This document shows positions 1-11,200 of a stretch of 64,000 nt of DNA, piece by piece; the first letter of the stretch is position 1; the number at the start of each line of letters is the position of its first letter. The position numbers and the translations under genes were made by a program. Source of the DNA: Gorsachius magnificus (taxonomy: Eukaryota; Chordata; Aves; Pelecaniformes; Ardeidae); NCBI GenBank assembly GCA_034008185.1, contig CM067089.1, positions 19,480,213 to 19,544,212 on the forward strand, written 5' to 3'. The notes below the pieces were generated by a model. The model had not been told where the DNA came from. It worked only from the letters and a program-made list of their open reading frames with translations, and ran no database searches.

Positions 1-96
1 CCCACGCTGCTTCCCAGCTCCGCGACCCCCAGGCCGCAACCACCACTCCCTCCCTCCCTCCTCGACCGAAAGCCCAGCAGCCCCGGGCGGGCTTAC

Positions 97-240
97 CTGA
101 CCCCGGGGGGGGGTGAGGCCGGCGCCACTCGCCTCTCCCGGCCGCGGCTTCTTTTCAAATCCGACCAATGGCAGCGCGCCGCGGCGCGCGGCCCCGGGAG
201 GGCGGGCGTTGCTGCGGCGAAAGGCCCGACGGGAAGTGTA
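97..240 (-). other. First exon (5' UTR) of a leftward gene, presumed KIF20B
   Basis: Read on the minus strand, the sequence ends ...GGGGTCAG followed by GTAAGC, a near-consensus splice donor at 96-92. No convincing start codon in good context precedes it, so this is best read as a non-coding first exon with the start site somewhere near 150-240. In mammals the mitotic kinesin gene KIF20B lies head-to-head with PANK1, which is the orientation seen here. The cell-cycle promoter motifs just upstream fit that identity. The rest of the gene is off the window. The exact start site is not visible. Confidence 0.45.
154..169 (-). promoter_or_regulatory. CCAAT box next to a CHR (TTTGAA) cell-cycle element
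   Basis: On the minus strand an inverted CCAAT box (ATTGG, 169-165) is followed after 5 bases by TTTGAA (159-154). The pair CCAAT box plus CHR is the known signature of G2/M genes controlled by NF-Y and the DREAM/MMB complexes. Its position upstream of the minus-strand donor supports a mitotic gene such as KIF20B. The spacing is shorter than in many such promoters. Confidence 0.5.
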
Positions 241-243
241 GTC

Positions 244-538
244 TTGGCGGGGCGTGAGAGCGGCGCGGGGGCGGGTTTTCTCTCGGGTGGCGGCTGGGCT
301 GTGCCGTGGGAGCGGGCTGCGAGGGGGCGTTTACCGAGACTTCTGTATTGCGCGCACCCAGAGCCGCCAGGGCCCGGTCCCCTCGGCGGCATCGGGACCT
401 CGACTGCCACGGGAAGGCGCCCTGGCCTCGCCAGGCTGGCCTCGCCAGGCCTGCCCCGCGGCCTGCCCTCACCTGCCCGCCTCGCCGTCTGCAGTGCCCG
501 GGCTTTGCCTTCCTCAGGCCTGGCAGAAAGATATATAT
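244..538 (+). other. Candidate non-coding first exon of a rightward transcript
   Basis: The GC-rich block ends at a + strand donor with a perfect GTAAGT (539-544). The reading frame open across the block (from 244) leaves a phase that does not fit the next candidate exon at 5701, so if used it would be a 5' UTR exon. Its start is arbitrary. The human counterpart region carries a non-coding transcript between KIF20B and PANK1, as I recall, so a non-coding RNA is equally possible. Confidence 0.3.
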
Positions 539-540
539 GT

Positions 541-2840
541 AAGTTCCAGCTTGTCGATACTCCGCGTGATTGCAGTGATGCTATTTCCACAGGCGTTTTG
601 TGGGCAGAGAGGCAAGCTGAGGCTTTGCAGGCTGTATATAAACAGGATAATCGCTGTTTGCAGGTAGTGAAAGGGAAGAGGCCGGGTAACCTGCTCAAGC
701 CGCAGATGCCCTATATTAGAGTGGGGATCAGCAGAATTGGGAAACTCTGGTTTTAAGTTCGGGCTGTGCCTGTTCCTCACCTTCGGTTACAATACTGACA
801 GTGTGACAGCTGGGGAAAACGCTTAGTAAGGTATCTTCATTTAAAACCTTTCCCAGGTGGAAATCATTATTTGGTACCAGGTTTGCATGATAGGGATTTA
901 ATTTCTTAAACAGCAAGGAGAGAAATCCTTCGGCTTTATTTTCAAAACACTGTCATAATGCCAAACAGATTATCCTTTTCTAGAACTTCAGGGTAGGGGA
1001 ATGTACAGGTTTTAGTAACAAAAATGACCATAAGTTTCTCTTTAGGCTCAGACAGGAATTCTTTGAACTTTAATAAGGAATGTCTGCCTGTTTTAAATTG
1101 AAATAAAAGGAAAAGTAACTTAAAAGTAGTCAGTAACTACCAAACCCAAACACTTGTCTTTCATTTGAAGAAAAGAATGCCAGGTAGTGCAAGCAATTCT
1201 GTAAAAGAATAATTTTACACAGATCCTGTATCAGCTGCTTTGATGAGGTTCTCTTTAAGATTAAATCCCATCTTTCTTTAAAAGAGAGGCTATGTCATAT
1301 CATTAAAATATGTGTACTTGATTTCAGTTTGGATGCAGGCCACGCTGCAAGACATGGTCTGTTTTAACAGCAGAAAAGAGTGCAACGTTGAATTTGAAAT
1401 TGCCAAACAAAACTGGAAAGATTTTGTAGACATTCTTTAAGACTTAGGCTAACTTTTTAAAAAGCATCTTAGTTTCTCTCCTGACCAGAACAGTGAATTC
1501 AAACTACTGTACTAACCTAATGCCAAACCACCTTTTTCATACCAGGAGAGGACTAAGAGTGTCTCTCAAAGAAAGGGAAAAATTAGCTCCTGGGAGCAAA
1601 CATGAAAGTTGTTATCTTCCACTTGTTGGAAAGGAAAACTGAAGATCATCTCAGAATATTTTGCAAGGTATATTCCTAAAAAGGTTGAGGGCTATTTCCT
1701 GCAGAAAACTGTTCTTGTTAAGTTGGGGCATAACAAAGCTCATGGTACAAGCAATATTTTGGTTTTGTTGCTGAAACTTTTTATACTACTGCACATGCTG
1801 CATAATTTAAACTAGTATCTCACAGGACTACCATCAGCATACTAAAAGAGCAAACTGAAACACAGTCTAACATGTGCTCACACAAACCATGATAAAGAAA
1901 ACATTAGATCAGCATAACCAGCCCAGCCTGCTTTGGAGTGGCAGATGATGAAACTCCATCTATGTAAATAACCTTTATTGCTTTCCACCAATATATTCTC
2001 CTTAAAGCGATTTGTGCAAGGACAGCCAGTTACAACAAAAATACCTGCTGCCAAAACTGTTAACTCATTCGCCCCTGAAATTTGAGTATGTTTCTTCTCA
2101 CATACTCTGTAACTTGTGGAGCAAGGTTGCCACTCCCCAAGGGGAAAATATTTTTTATAAATTACTTGTTAGAACACTCACCATTACCCTTAGAAACTTA
2201 CATTCCTTGTATTTGGGACAGGATTCAAAAGTTGTGGATAGTCTACTCATCTGAGTGATGAGACGATGCCCAATGAGACAGCATATCTCAGCTAGCTTTT
2301 ACATTGCTGTCAGAAGTAATTAGAGACACAGTCAACACTGCTGGGACTTGGCCCAGCATCCTTCAGCACATCTGAGCAGCTGCCAAACCAGGACTGCCTT
2401 CAGCTTCTTTGTACTCAACTTCTTTTCCCCAGGGAATTAACAAAGTACTTCAGTTTCTTCTTGGCACTCCAGGTTCTGCTGTGCTTCCCCGTGCCCTGAC
2501 AGTGCTGCCTTCACATCCTGGTTGGAGGTAAAGTCCTTCTTCTGCAGGGTTTGTTTGGAGCCGACTGGCACAGAAAGCTCCAGTTCCTTGTCACACAGGT
2601 ATCTTGGAGGAAGATGATGCGTTGCGTTATCTTCTTGGTCGTCTGCCACATTAGCCCTTTTTCACCCCTGTCTTTCAGAGCAGTGCTTGTCATCTGTCTT
2701 GTTACTTGCACAGTCCTGTGAATGCATTTCACACTTCCTTTAATTTGAACCTATGTAGTGGTACCCTCACTGTCCCACTCCCATCAGTTGCCTTCAGGTA
2801 ACATTATTTCTAATGCATATACAGCTGATTTTATGAACTC
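541..2840. other. Non-coding stretch, no gene seen
   Basis: AT-rich sequence with only short open frames in all directions and no recognisable repeat family or RNA gene. It would be the first part of intron 1 of the candidate rightward transcript. A TATA-like TATATAAA occurs near 633 but nothing else supports a promoter there. Confidence 0.5.
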
Positions 2841-3452
2841 GTGACTGTCATGGTTTAACCCGGCTGGCAACTCAGCACCACGCAGCTGCTCACTCACTCG
2901 CCCCTCCCTCAGTGGGATGGGGGAGAGAATTGGAAAGAAAATAAAAGGTTAGAGCCAAGGGCTGAGATAATGACAGTTTAATAAGAGAAAATAGTAATAA
3001 TAGTAATAATGAGAATGATAACAGAATATACAGAATATACAAAATGAATGATGCACAGTGCAATTGCTCACCACCCGCCGACCGATGCTCAGCCTGTCCC
3101 AAGCCGCGATCAGTCCCCAAGCAGCGATCACACAGCCCGAGCTGTGACCACTCTGCCCGCGACCGACCAACTAACCCTCCCTCCCCCCCCCAAGCATGAC
3201 GTTATATGGTATGGAATAGCTCTTTGGACAGTTTGGCTTAGCTGTCCTAGCTGTGCTCCCTCCCAGCTTGTTATGCACCTGGCCGAGCAGGAGAAGCTCA
3301 AAAAGTCCTTGAGTAGTCTGAGCACTACTTGGCAACAACTAAAAACATCAGCGTGTTATCAACATTCTTCTAGTACTAAATCCAAAGCACAGCACTATGC
3401 TAGCTTCTGTGAAGAAAATTAACTCTATCCCAGCCGAAACCAGGACAGTGAC
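2841..3452 (-). mobile_element. Solo LTR of an endogenous retrovirus with 5-bp target duplication
   Basis: The element runs from 2846 (TGTCATGGTTTAACCC...) to 3447 (...CCGAAACCAGGACA), about 602 bp, with imperfect inverted ends. It is flanked by the direct repeat GTGAC at 2841-2845 and 3448-3452. It is in reverse orientation: its 5' end is at the right (TGTCCTGGTTTCGGC on the minus strand). The sequence resembles a common LTR family of bird genomes. A 5-bp duplication is typical of ERVL-type elements. No internal gag, pol or env sequence is attached, so it arose by recombination between two LTRs. The open frames seen inside (for example 3048-3422) are chance. Confidence 0.85.
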
Positions 3453-5700
3453 TTTGCAGGCTGTTCATATAATTAATTTTCTTTAGTAATATAGCTATGT
3501 TTTCCTTTACCATCTCTTTTAAGCAATGAGCTACTTCTTCAGTTTCACCTTTCCCCGTTCATTCAATATAAATTTACTATGGCTGACTTTTGATTCTTTA
3601 CCTATTTGCTTGTTTGTTCCTCAAGACTAGTTTTAAAGGCACAAACGAGAAAAATGGCTTGGGTTTGTCAGGGTAATTTTTGTGCTTTCATGTGCGTATG
3701 TTCAAACTTTCCCTTGAACTTGGTAGCACAGAGGCGGTCACCTGAAAGCAAATAAATGTTCACATTGCCATCCTGTCTAACTTGACTGGCACAGCATTTC
3801 TTCCTTCAAACAGACACGAATGTATGTCAAATTCATTATGGGACACAAGGTGACGTGGCCCAGAGCATGAGGCTCGCAGTAATGCCCAGAGTTAATGCCT
3901 CAGCCCCGCTTGCTGGAGCAGCTGCGGGAGCCAGCCATGGGCACTCCCCAGGCATGGAGGCTTCGCCACAGGGGCAGGTGAGAGTGTGTCTCCAGCAAGG
4001 CAGGTGGCAAAGGGTGGCTGGCCAGGGTCATGGGTCCCTTCCCCAGGCGGGCAGAGGCTTTCTGCCAGCCCCCAGCCTGCAAATGCTGCAAGCTGTTTTG
4101 TGGCTAATTTGGTTAACTGAATAATTGCAGGATTTCAGGCAGGGTGGGAGGAAACTCACTGGAAGGAGCTTGTGGATCGTGAGGTCATGAGGCCACTCCC
4201 TTGAGGTGCTCTGGGAGCATAAAATACAGTCTGGAAAATGAATCATAGACCCACCAGCAGAGAGGGGGCTTGAGGAGCACATGCCAGTGTGAGACAGCCA
4301 GCCAGAAGCCTGGGGAGGACGGAGGGGATAGCTGATGGGCAGCTGGAGGCAAGCTGTAGGGCCTGGTGCTGTACTTGGGCCTTGATGCTTGGCATCTGGC
4401 CGCTTCCCAGGGCCAGGGCTGGCTGTTCCAGCAAGTAAAGCGTTGGGGTTGCCTGTGCTCTGTGGTCATGGTTGTAGAAAAAGCCATTCACTGAGGGCAG
4501 AAGAGAGAGGGAACTCACAGCTGGAGATATGGTTGTGTTGAGAAGGCTTGTTTAGGTACTGCCACACACTGGTGTGTGCTTCTCATAGGTGCAGTGAGGC
4601 CACTTGGTCCCATGCCAGCATTCTGTGTAATGAAAGTGTGCTACATGTGCTCAGCATATTGTGTTTAGATCTTCATAGCTTCATTTGAAAACCTGTGCAT
4701 GGCAAGCAGAGTATTATGCCTTGAGCAGGAGCTGTATTATCTTACACAGGAGAAGATTTGAAATCTATTTAATTGTTACTCAGTTTCTGCAACTGAAGAC
4801 TTAGTCTTTGGAAAGAGTGCAACTGAGACAAAAAAGCTATCACTGTTTCTTCCTGTTACTCCCTCAACTCTCTAGTTACTCCTTCTGTCCCTCTTTGAAT
4901 TATTGCATAATTCTCTGATGAGCTAAAGAGATCATTTCAGCTGTAACCAACCTTTTAATCTTGTAATTAAACAAAAAAGTTTCAAAATCAATTATTCTCT
5001 GTAATAAGGTAATATAGATAATCGCCATTTTGAAGTCATATCTCGCATTTTGAAATCAGAACCTTCTACCTCTCATCACCAGGCTTAAAACATACCTGAA
5101 GACATAATGGGGTGTCTTGGATCATTATGCTTACCAAGTGTATGAGTGTGCTTAGGTTCTCAGGTTCTTTTAATTTCATCAGCTCTTTAATAAGCATGTG
5201 TAACAAAGTGCCTCTTAGTGATACTGTTCTGTACTGGCTCTAGCAACTAAAGCAAGTGAATGGCTTGGATATTTTGAGCAATTAGTAATGCAGTTAATTT
5301 TTTTTTCAGTATTAGTGTGCTGTATGTTTTCTCTGCCCACCCACCCATATTTAAATCTTGTGTTATGAACAGGAAGCTTTTGAAGGCAGGATCATTAGGG
5401 TTTTCCATTAGGGCAGTTGTACTCATGCTTTCCTAATATAGCGGGTTTCTTAACCTCACAGAGGCTTTTTAACACCATCACAGCGTAAATGATGATAAAA
5501 TATGTTTCTTAAATGTTTCTATGATATACCCTACTCATCTGAGCTGCCAGTTTGGAGTAAAATGTAATATGCTGTCAATATGAATAATAACTGAGAAATA
5601 TTTTGTGTGTGTATGTGTATTTATGTTTTACTACCAAAGGAAACTGAAGCTTTACTAACAGGAGGGCAAAAAATAATCTACTTTCTTCTGCCTCTTCTAG
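3453..5700. other. Non-coding stretch, no gene seen
   Basis: Unique-looking sequence. The moderately GC-rich part at 3840-4530 has open frames on both strands (3855-4124 +, 4028-4518 -), but they overlap each other, resemble nothing known and lack splice context. No repeat was identified. Confidence 0.45.
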
Positions 5701-5878
5701 GGTCTTTCTGTAATGATGGCAACAGATGCTATAAGACCACTAGTGATGGCTAAGTATTTTGCTTCTTTATTGCTGAAAGGGGCTGAAGCATTTAGATGTG
5801 AGTCAGCTGATCAGGCCAAACAACACAATATCACATTAGTCAATATAACAGCAAAAGTGGCCTCAGCTGGAGAAAATG
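5701..5878 (+). CDS. Candidate coding exon of an unrecognised gene (exon A)
   Basis: A strong acceptor (pyrimidine tract ending CTCTTCTAG at 5700) opens a fully open 59-codon exon closed by the donor G|GTAAGA at 5879. A start is available at 5713 or 5716. The second has A at -3 and G at +4, so translation could begin in this exon. The predicted peptide starts MMATDAIRPLVMAKYFASLL and is alanine-rich with a mixed, globular-looking composition. Codons beginning with G are strongly over-represented (about 21 of 58), as in real coding DNA. I do not recognise the protein family. The exon ends with one base of a split codon, the phase needed by the candidate exons at 17855, 22891 and 26098 and by PANK1 exon 2. 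It could instead be a non-coding RNA exon or chance. Confidence 0.42.
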
Positions 5879-6192
5879 GTAAGAACTGTTTTCACATTGT
5901 GACACAAGTATTTGTCCTATAAATGTATCAGGTGTTTTGTCTTGACTGATTCATATTCATGTAGTGAATAGTGTAGTTAGTTATCTGGCACTTAAGATAT
6001 GTGTTGTGAATAGTAAAACTATTGTTTAAAAAATACACAAAGGGGTTTTTTGTGAAAGCGTATTTATACAAGAAAAGATAACTACTCTTAAATTGTGTGC
6101 TGTCTTATTATTTTTAAGAACAAGTCTGCATAGATGGCTTTTTCATAGAACTTGTTGCTAAATATAGTTTCTGGGGCATTTGTGATGTGCCC

Positions 6193-6228
6193 CAGAAAAT
6201 TAACTCCATCCCAACCAGACCCGGTACA
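6193..6228 (-). repeat. Short remnant of an LTR end
   Basis: About 36 bases (AGAAAATTAACTCCATCCCA onward, ending CCCGGTACA) closely parallel the right end of the solo LTR at 3411-3447 (GAAAATTAACTCTATCCCAG..., ending CCAGGACA), in the same orientation. The rest of the element is not recognisable, so this is either an old, eroded fragment or a very short match. Confidence 0.45.
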
Positions 6229-8166
6229 CTGTCTCACTTTGGGTTGTGATCATGGCATTTCTGAGCTACTGGTAGTCACATAATAGGAAACCTGGAGACA
6301 GAATCCACAAGCAGGAAGACTGACAGTTGGTAATGACTAGGTGCGTAATATTCTTCCCTCCTAGTCAACATTAGACTGATGTCTCAGGACATAGTGTTAG
6401 AAGTGGCTCTACAGCTGGAATAATAAATTGAATCCTGTACTTAGAGAAGTCAGTATTAGTTTTGCCACTGTTTTCACACAGCCAGGATCTTGCATCTTAG
6501 TTTTCCTGTGGATTTCAAGTCCTTATATCTTTTGGACATAAAAATGGAGTAGTATTGTTACAGTCCGGGAACACTGGCTACTTCAGAAAATGTTTTTTTA
6601 TGTATACTGCTTATATTTCAAGAAGGGTATTTGAACTGTGTATCCAAATTTAGTTTGGTTCTTCGAAATGTCCCCTTTTTTCTTTTTTCTTTTTTTTTTT
6701 TAATTTCTAAACCTGTGCCTAAGTGCTGCAAATTTTTGCATAATGTGTTTTTAGCTCCAAGTCTGGGACTAGGCCTGCTGCCACTTTTTGCCATACATGA
6801 TGTTAATTACTTTCTTTGCAGACAGTGTGTTAGCTTGTAACCTCCAGGTTAAGTGCTGGGGATGAATTCCATATCTTATTAGTAAAACTTATTTCTCTCT
6901 ATGTGTTGTTGATTCTTTTTCAGTCATCCACAGAGCTGTATAAATACCAACATGGGTAACCATAATGTAAAGGTAAAATCTCAGGATTGGCTTTCCTAAA
7001 ATGAAACATTTTTGAGTGTTATTTCTATTGAGGTTTCAGAAATTTTATTTCATTTCCAGGCTGCTTATGGAAATTCTTCATGGTGTAAGAAATTTAAACT
7101 TTAACCCTTAGGATTACTTTTTTGAGAATACTGTTTCTTCTTTTGTAGTGTTACGTAAAATAGAGCCTGTAAATAGCTGTCTAATGGTCTCAGAGCCCTC
7201 AGAACAGCCCCAGAAAATTTTACCAAAGACATTCTGTTGATTGTTACACTCTCAACTGCTGTTCTGTCATCTTACTAGAAACTTAACAAGATAAATACAT
7301 TGGAACATCAAGTCAATACATATCTAGGGTAATGCAATTCTGAAATAGGGAAACTGGCCGAGATAATACCAAGATGTATCTAAATATATATCAGGTGTAT
7401 AGCTGAAGAAACTGGAAGATTTCCACTAAAGGTGTGTGTACACTTATGTGTGTATATATAAATTCTGTGTAGAAGCCAGAAGGCTGGACGCTTCTGTGTC
7501 TCAGAAATATAAGGTGCCTCCTCAGAAAGATGCAGTTCAAGAGCAAGAAGCTTACTGCTGTGTAACATGGGCTAAATCCAAGGAGCAGGATATATTACAG
7601 TGCAGCCATTACAGTATTTCAATGTAGTATTACTCATCTTTCTGGCTCTGACACCCAAGACAGAGCTTCCTTTATTCTTGGCAAGTGTCAACTGTCTGTC
7701 CTGACCTCAGAAACTAGTGCTGTTCTCTGACATTATGTACCATTCCTCAGAATGTCATCATGGCTTTGGGCACTTGGGACTTCTCCTTGAACTCATGTGA
7801 AGATGTGATTGGAGTGGCATAGTCACGCCGCTGACCTTCAGATGTTTTAACTTGGGATTGCTGTAGAGCCAGTGGAATGAAATGCTCAGAATAGTTTCAG
7901 GTCTAAGTTAAATGCTTGTTCTGGAAGTGCAGTTATGCTACATGGTACAGCTAGGCAATATAACCATAACCTGAATTGTCCTCTGGAGGAACCTTGCTTT
8001 TTTCACTAGCCTCTTAGTTTAGATATCAAAATGAATTTCTGATATTGGGCGACACAGTTATCTTTAGAAAACAAATTTCTTAACCAGTACTTATCTTTAA
8101 AGGACCTAAAATAATGGCTTTTTGACATACACATGGCCCAGGTATTTCCTGTTCTGGTCTGAGCTC

Positions 8167-8168
<2 letters not shown>

Positions 8169-8203
<35 letters not shown>

Positions 8204-8216
8204 CTTATATTTTATT
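8169..8216 (-). repeat. Poly(T) run with an upstream polyadenylation signal on the minus strand (possible retrocopy tail)
   Basis: Thirty consecutive T residues (8169-8198) read as poly(A) on the minus strand. They are preceded there, at about a dozen bases, by AATAAA (complement of 8211-8216). This order is what the 3' end of a reverse-transcribed mRNA looks like. I could not recognise a parent gene in the 800 bases to the right, and I found no target duplication. Confidence 0.35.
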
Positions 8217-11200
8217 AGTATTTCAGGCTGGGTATTGCCTGTCCTGTAGGAAAAACAGAAGGCAGGGAGCTTAATACATACTAGACATCTGCCCTGCATA
8301 GAATGAAGTCATACTCCTGAAAAGGGCCTGTATTTGTGCCATGCAACTGGACTACAGTGCTCTTTGCAGTCTTTGAAGAGAAACACAGTTGTCTTCCCTG
8401 TGAGCGGACCGGCAGGTGAAAGGTGATGAAAACTCATGAAGTCTCGGTTGCTTCTCAAAGAGTGGATTAATGAGCAGCTTACTCTTTAAACACGTTCTTA
8501 TACCACTATTATCAGCCAAATCAGCAAGTAGATCTACATGACCAAGCAGGTGCTGGGATAACAGAAAAGCAGACAGAAGTGCTGGTGGTACAAAAGGGCA
8601 GGGCTGCTTCTCTTCTGTTAGGCAGTCTTAGATTGGCTAAATTGCTTGTGAAGCTGCATCTTTGGCAATTCTTCAGCAAGGAGTCAAATATGCAGGTGAC
8701 TGGCTGGATTGCAGCTTTTGGGCATATCCAGACTTGCAGAGTTAGAGAGAGAGTATTTCCAAATGTAGTTCAACATACAGTTCTCAGTTCGATGCTGCCC
8801 TGCCTGATATTGTCACAACATGCTGCAGCCAAGGATAAGAAGAGTTTTGAAACAGGCCAGGCTTCCTTACTGAAAGTTTTCTCACAACTGAAATCTGAAG
8901 AAACTGAAAGGTTTCCACTGACATGTTGAGCATTACCAAGCACTGGCTGATCTGACTGTCTGTAGTCAGGATCAACCCCATTTTGCAAAAACTGAGGTGT
9001 AAACAGAAGAATTCTGTTGGTAATTCTGGTTTGTGTATCTGAATTTCCCTTTGCTATTTCAACAGAGTATGAGATCTGACTGCAGTTCCAGTCAGGTGCT
9101 TTTGTATAGTGTTGCCAAGTTCTGTCATGCTACTACGCTTCATCATGCATGTGGGAGCAGTGAAGAATACACACGTATTTATAAAGCACTGTAAGATCTT
9201 TCTGGGTGAAGGGCATTATAAAATGAAGATAATTATTCCAACAATTAATCCAAATATTCTATGTAAAGCAGATTCTTGCATTGTGAAAAAAACAAAACAT
9301 GCAACAATTTAGGGCTAAGGGAGGAATCCTTTTATGTTAAGGATAATATTAGTATAAAGTTAGAAATGAGTCATTCTCTAACTCATTTTTAAATGGGTGA
9401 CTCATGCTCTTGGCAAAAATTATCCAAGACAAGTGACTCAGAAATAGATGCTATAGTTCTCTTATTGTTTTAATCATATGGCTATTGCTGTTACAAATAA
9501 ACATGAGGTTTGATTTCATGTATAACAAATGTAGCTGTACCCTGCAAGTTATGCCACAGTGCTGCCTGAGGTTGTGTTACCCATGCCAAATTTTTTTATC
9601 TGATGTTTTGTTTTCAGTTTTAGGTGAATGGTGTAGCTAGGTATTGGGTGTATAAAGCAGCCATGGCCACCAAGAATCTCAGCAGTGAACTTGGGCAAGG
9701 AAAATCTAATGTGGTATGTATTTCTTTCCATCCAGGAACTGTGATTTATCAAAGCCTCATCATAGGAACATTCCTATGAATGAACTTTTCACCTCAGAGT
9801 TCTTAATAAATTGTTTGATGAATATTGAGAATGTTGATACGGGGATGATGGGAAGATCCATGCCATCTTTGCTTGGGACGGATATAGTACTGTATTGTTG
9901 GCTATAACCCTCCCTCTCTGTTTTGCTTCTTTTTCTCTCCCCACCCTCCCCCCTCCTCCTTGGCTGCAGTGTGTTAGGTGGTATCACAATGCAAGTTTGA
10001 CCTGATGAAACTGCAACTAATGCCGATGCCTGCCTATGATGGGAAGAGAACACAGATCACAAACTTGGGATTGCTGGCCTCTCATTAGGCAAGTCTGTTG
10101 CTCATCTTCCCCTTTTCCCCCCCCTCCCCCCCCAGTTCCCTTTGTTTCTGTCCTTCCTCTGTATCATTAACTCATAACAAAGTTCAGTGTGACTGGTTGC
10201 TGGGAACCCAGTTTCATGTGGCTATATGTACACTCTTCCTTAAAGAAGTCAGATGTTACCTCCATGTTGGATGTTCATCATGCAATGAAAATATGGAACA
10301 CAATTTTATTGTAATAGTTCTGAATTATTTTCAGCTGAAGTAATGAAGAGGAAAGTCTGGCACATTTTAGTGAGATGTTCGTGTTTCTCAACTATGATTC
10401 TTAAACTGAAAGTTAAAGTTTCTAATAACATTAGAAATTATTTGTGTTCGTTGCAGATACCTATACATCCTTGTTCTTAAAAAGTAGGCTATTTACTAGT
10501 ATAGCTGAAATAATTCCCGTACTGAGACAGGAGAATGTCTTATGAAAACTGCATTGAGTAGTAGTTTCTATTCTCTTTATTTTGTTCAGTTGTAAATGTA
10601 GTAGACAACAGATCAAATAACTATTGACGTAGAGAATAACACAAATTATGTCAAGCAGGGATTTCAAACAGCATGTTTTGAGGTCAGTAACCTGTGTGCC
10701 TAGAACTTTGATCACACTGGTAATGACCAAGTGACATAACTTAGGTGGATGTACATGCAAAGATAAGTAGGTTTTATGAATTTTTCAAGCAGAACCAAGA
10801 TGCCAGTGAAGTGACAATGTATTTTCCAATAGTCTCAAGGAGCTTCAACAAAGGAAGCTAACACTGATGAGTTAATTTGCTGAAACTGCATGCAAGGGGG
10901 GTTTGTTTGTTTGTTTTTTAAACCTAAATGGATCCTGTTTCCAATAAGCAGCATGAAGGAGGAGTCTTTCCAGGGCCCTGCCAGATCAAATGAAAGACAG
11001 CACTTTCTGTCTGTTGAAATATGTTTGACTGCTAATTGGCCAACCCAAAGCACTGCTACATTAATAGCCAATTTTGCTGAGACTACAACTGCCAGGGAAT
11101 TGAAGCTGTTTCTTTAATCTATGATTGGCTGAGAAAAATAGGTATTCCTTTTAAGAAAACTGAAATATTCTGATGTTTTTCAAACAGTCTTTCAGATTCC

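Larger units (their letters stand above)
1..540. promoter_or_regulatory. CpG-island promoter, probably shared by a leftward gene (presumed KIF20B) and a rightward transcript
   Basis: Very GC- and CpG-rich block that drops abruptly to AT-rich sequence after about 540. A splice donor for minus-strand transcription lies at its left edge (96-92). A perfect GTAAGT donor on the + strand lies at 539. The arrangement suggests a bidirectional promoter whose two start regions fall roughly between 170 and 260. On the minus strand there is an ETS/ZNF143-like stretch near 228-241 (ACTACACTTCCCG) and an E2F-like TTTCGCCGC near 212-220. Identity as the KIF20B promoter is inferred from gene order next to PANK1, not from KIF20B coding sequence, which would lie outside the window to the left. 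Confidence 0.6.

Noticed and set aside
93..756. Open frames of 105-201 codons in the left CpG island
   Set aside because: Same composition effect. The phase at the 539 donor does not fit the next candidate exon, and no conserved motif is present.
3048..3422. 124-codon + frame
   Set aside because: Lies wholly inside the solo LTR and antisense to it; not an LTR or viral gene.
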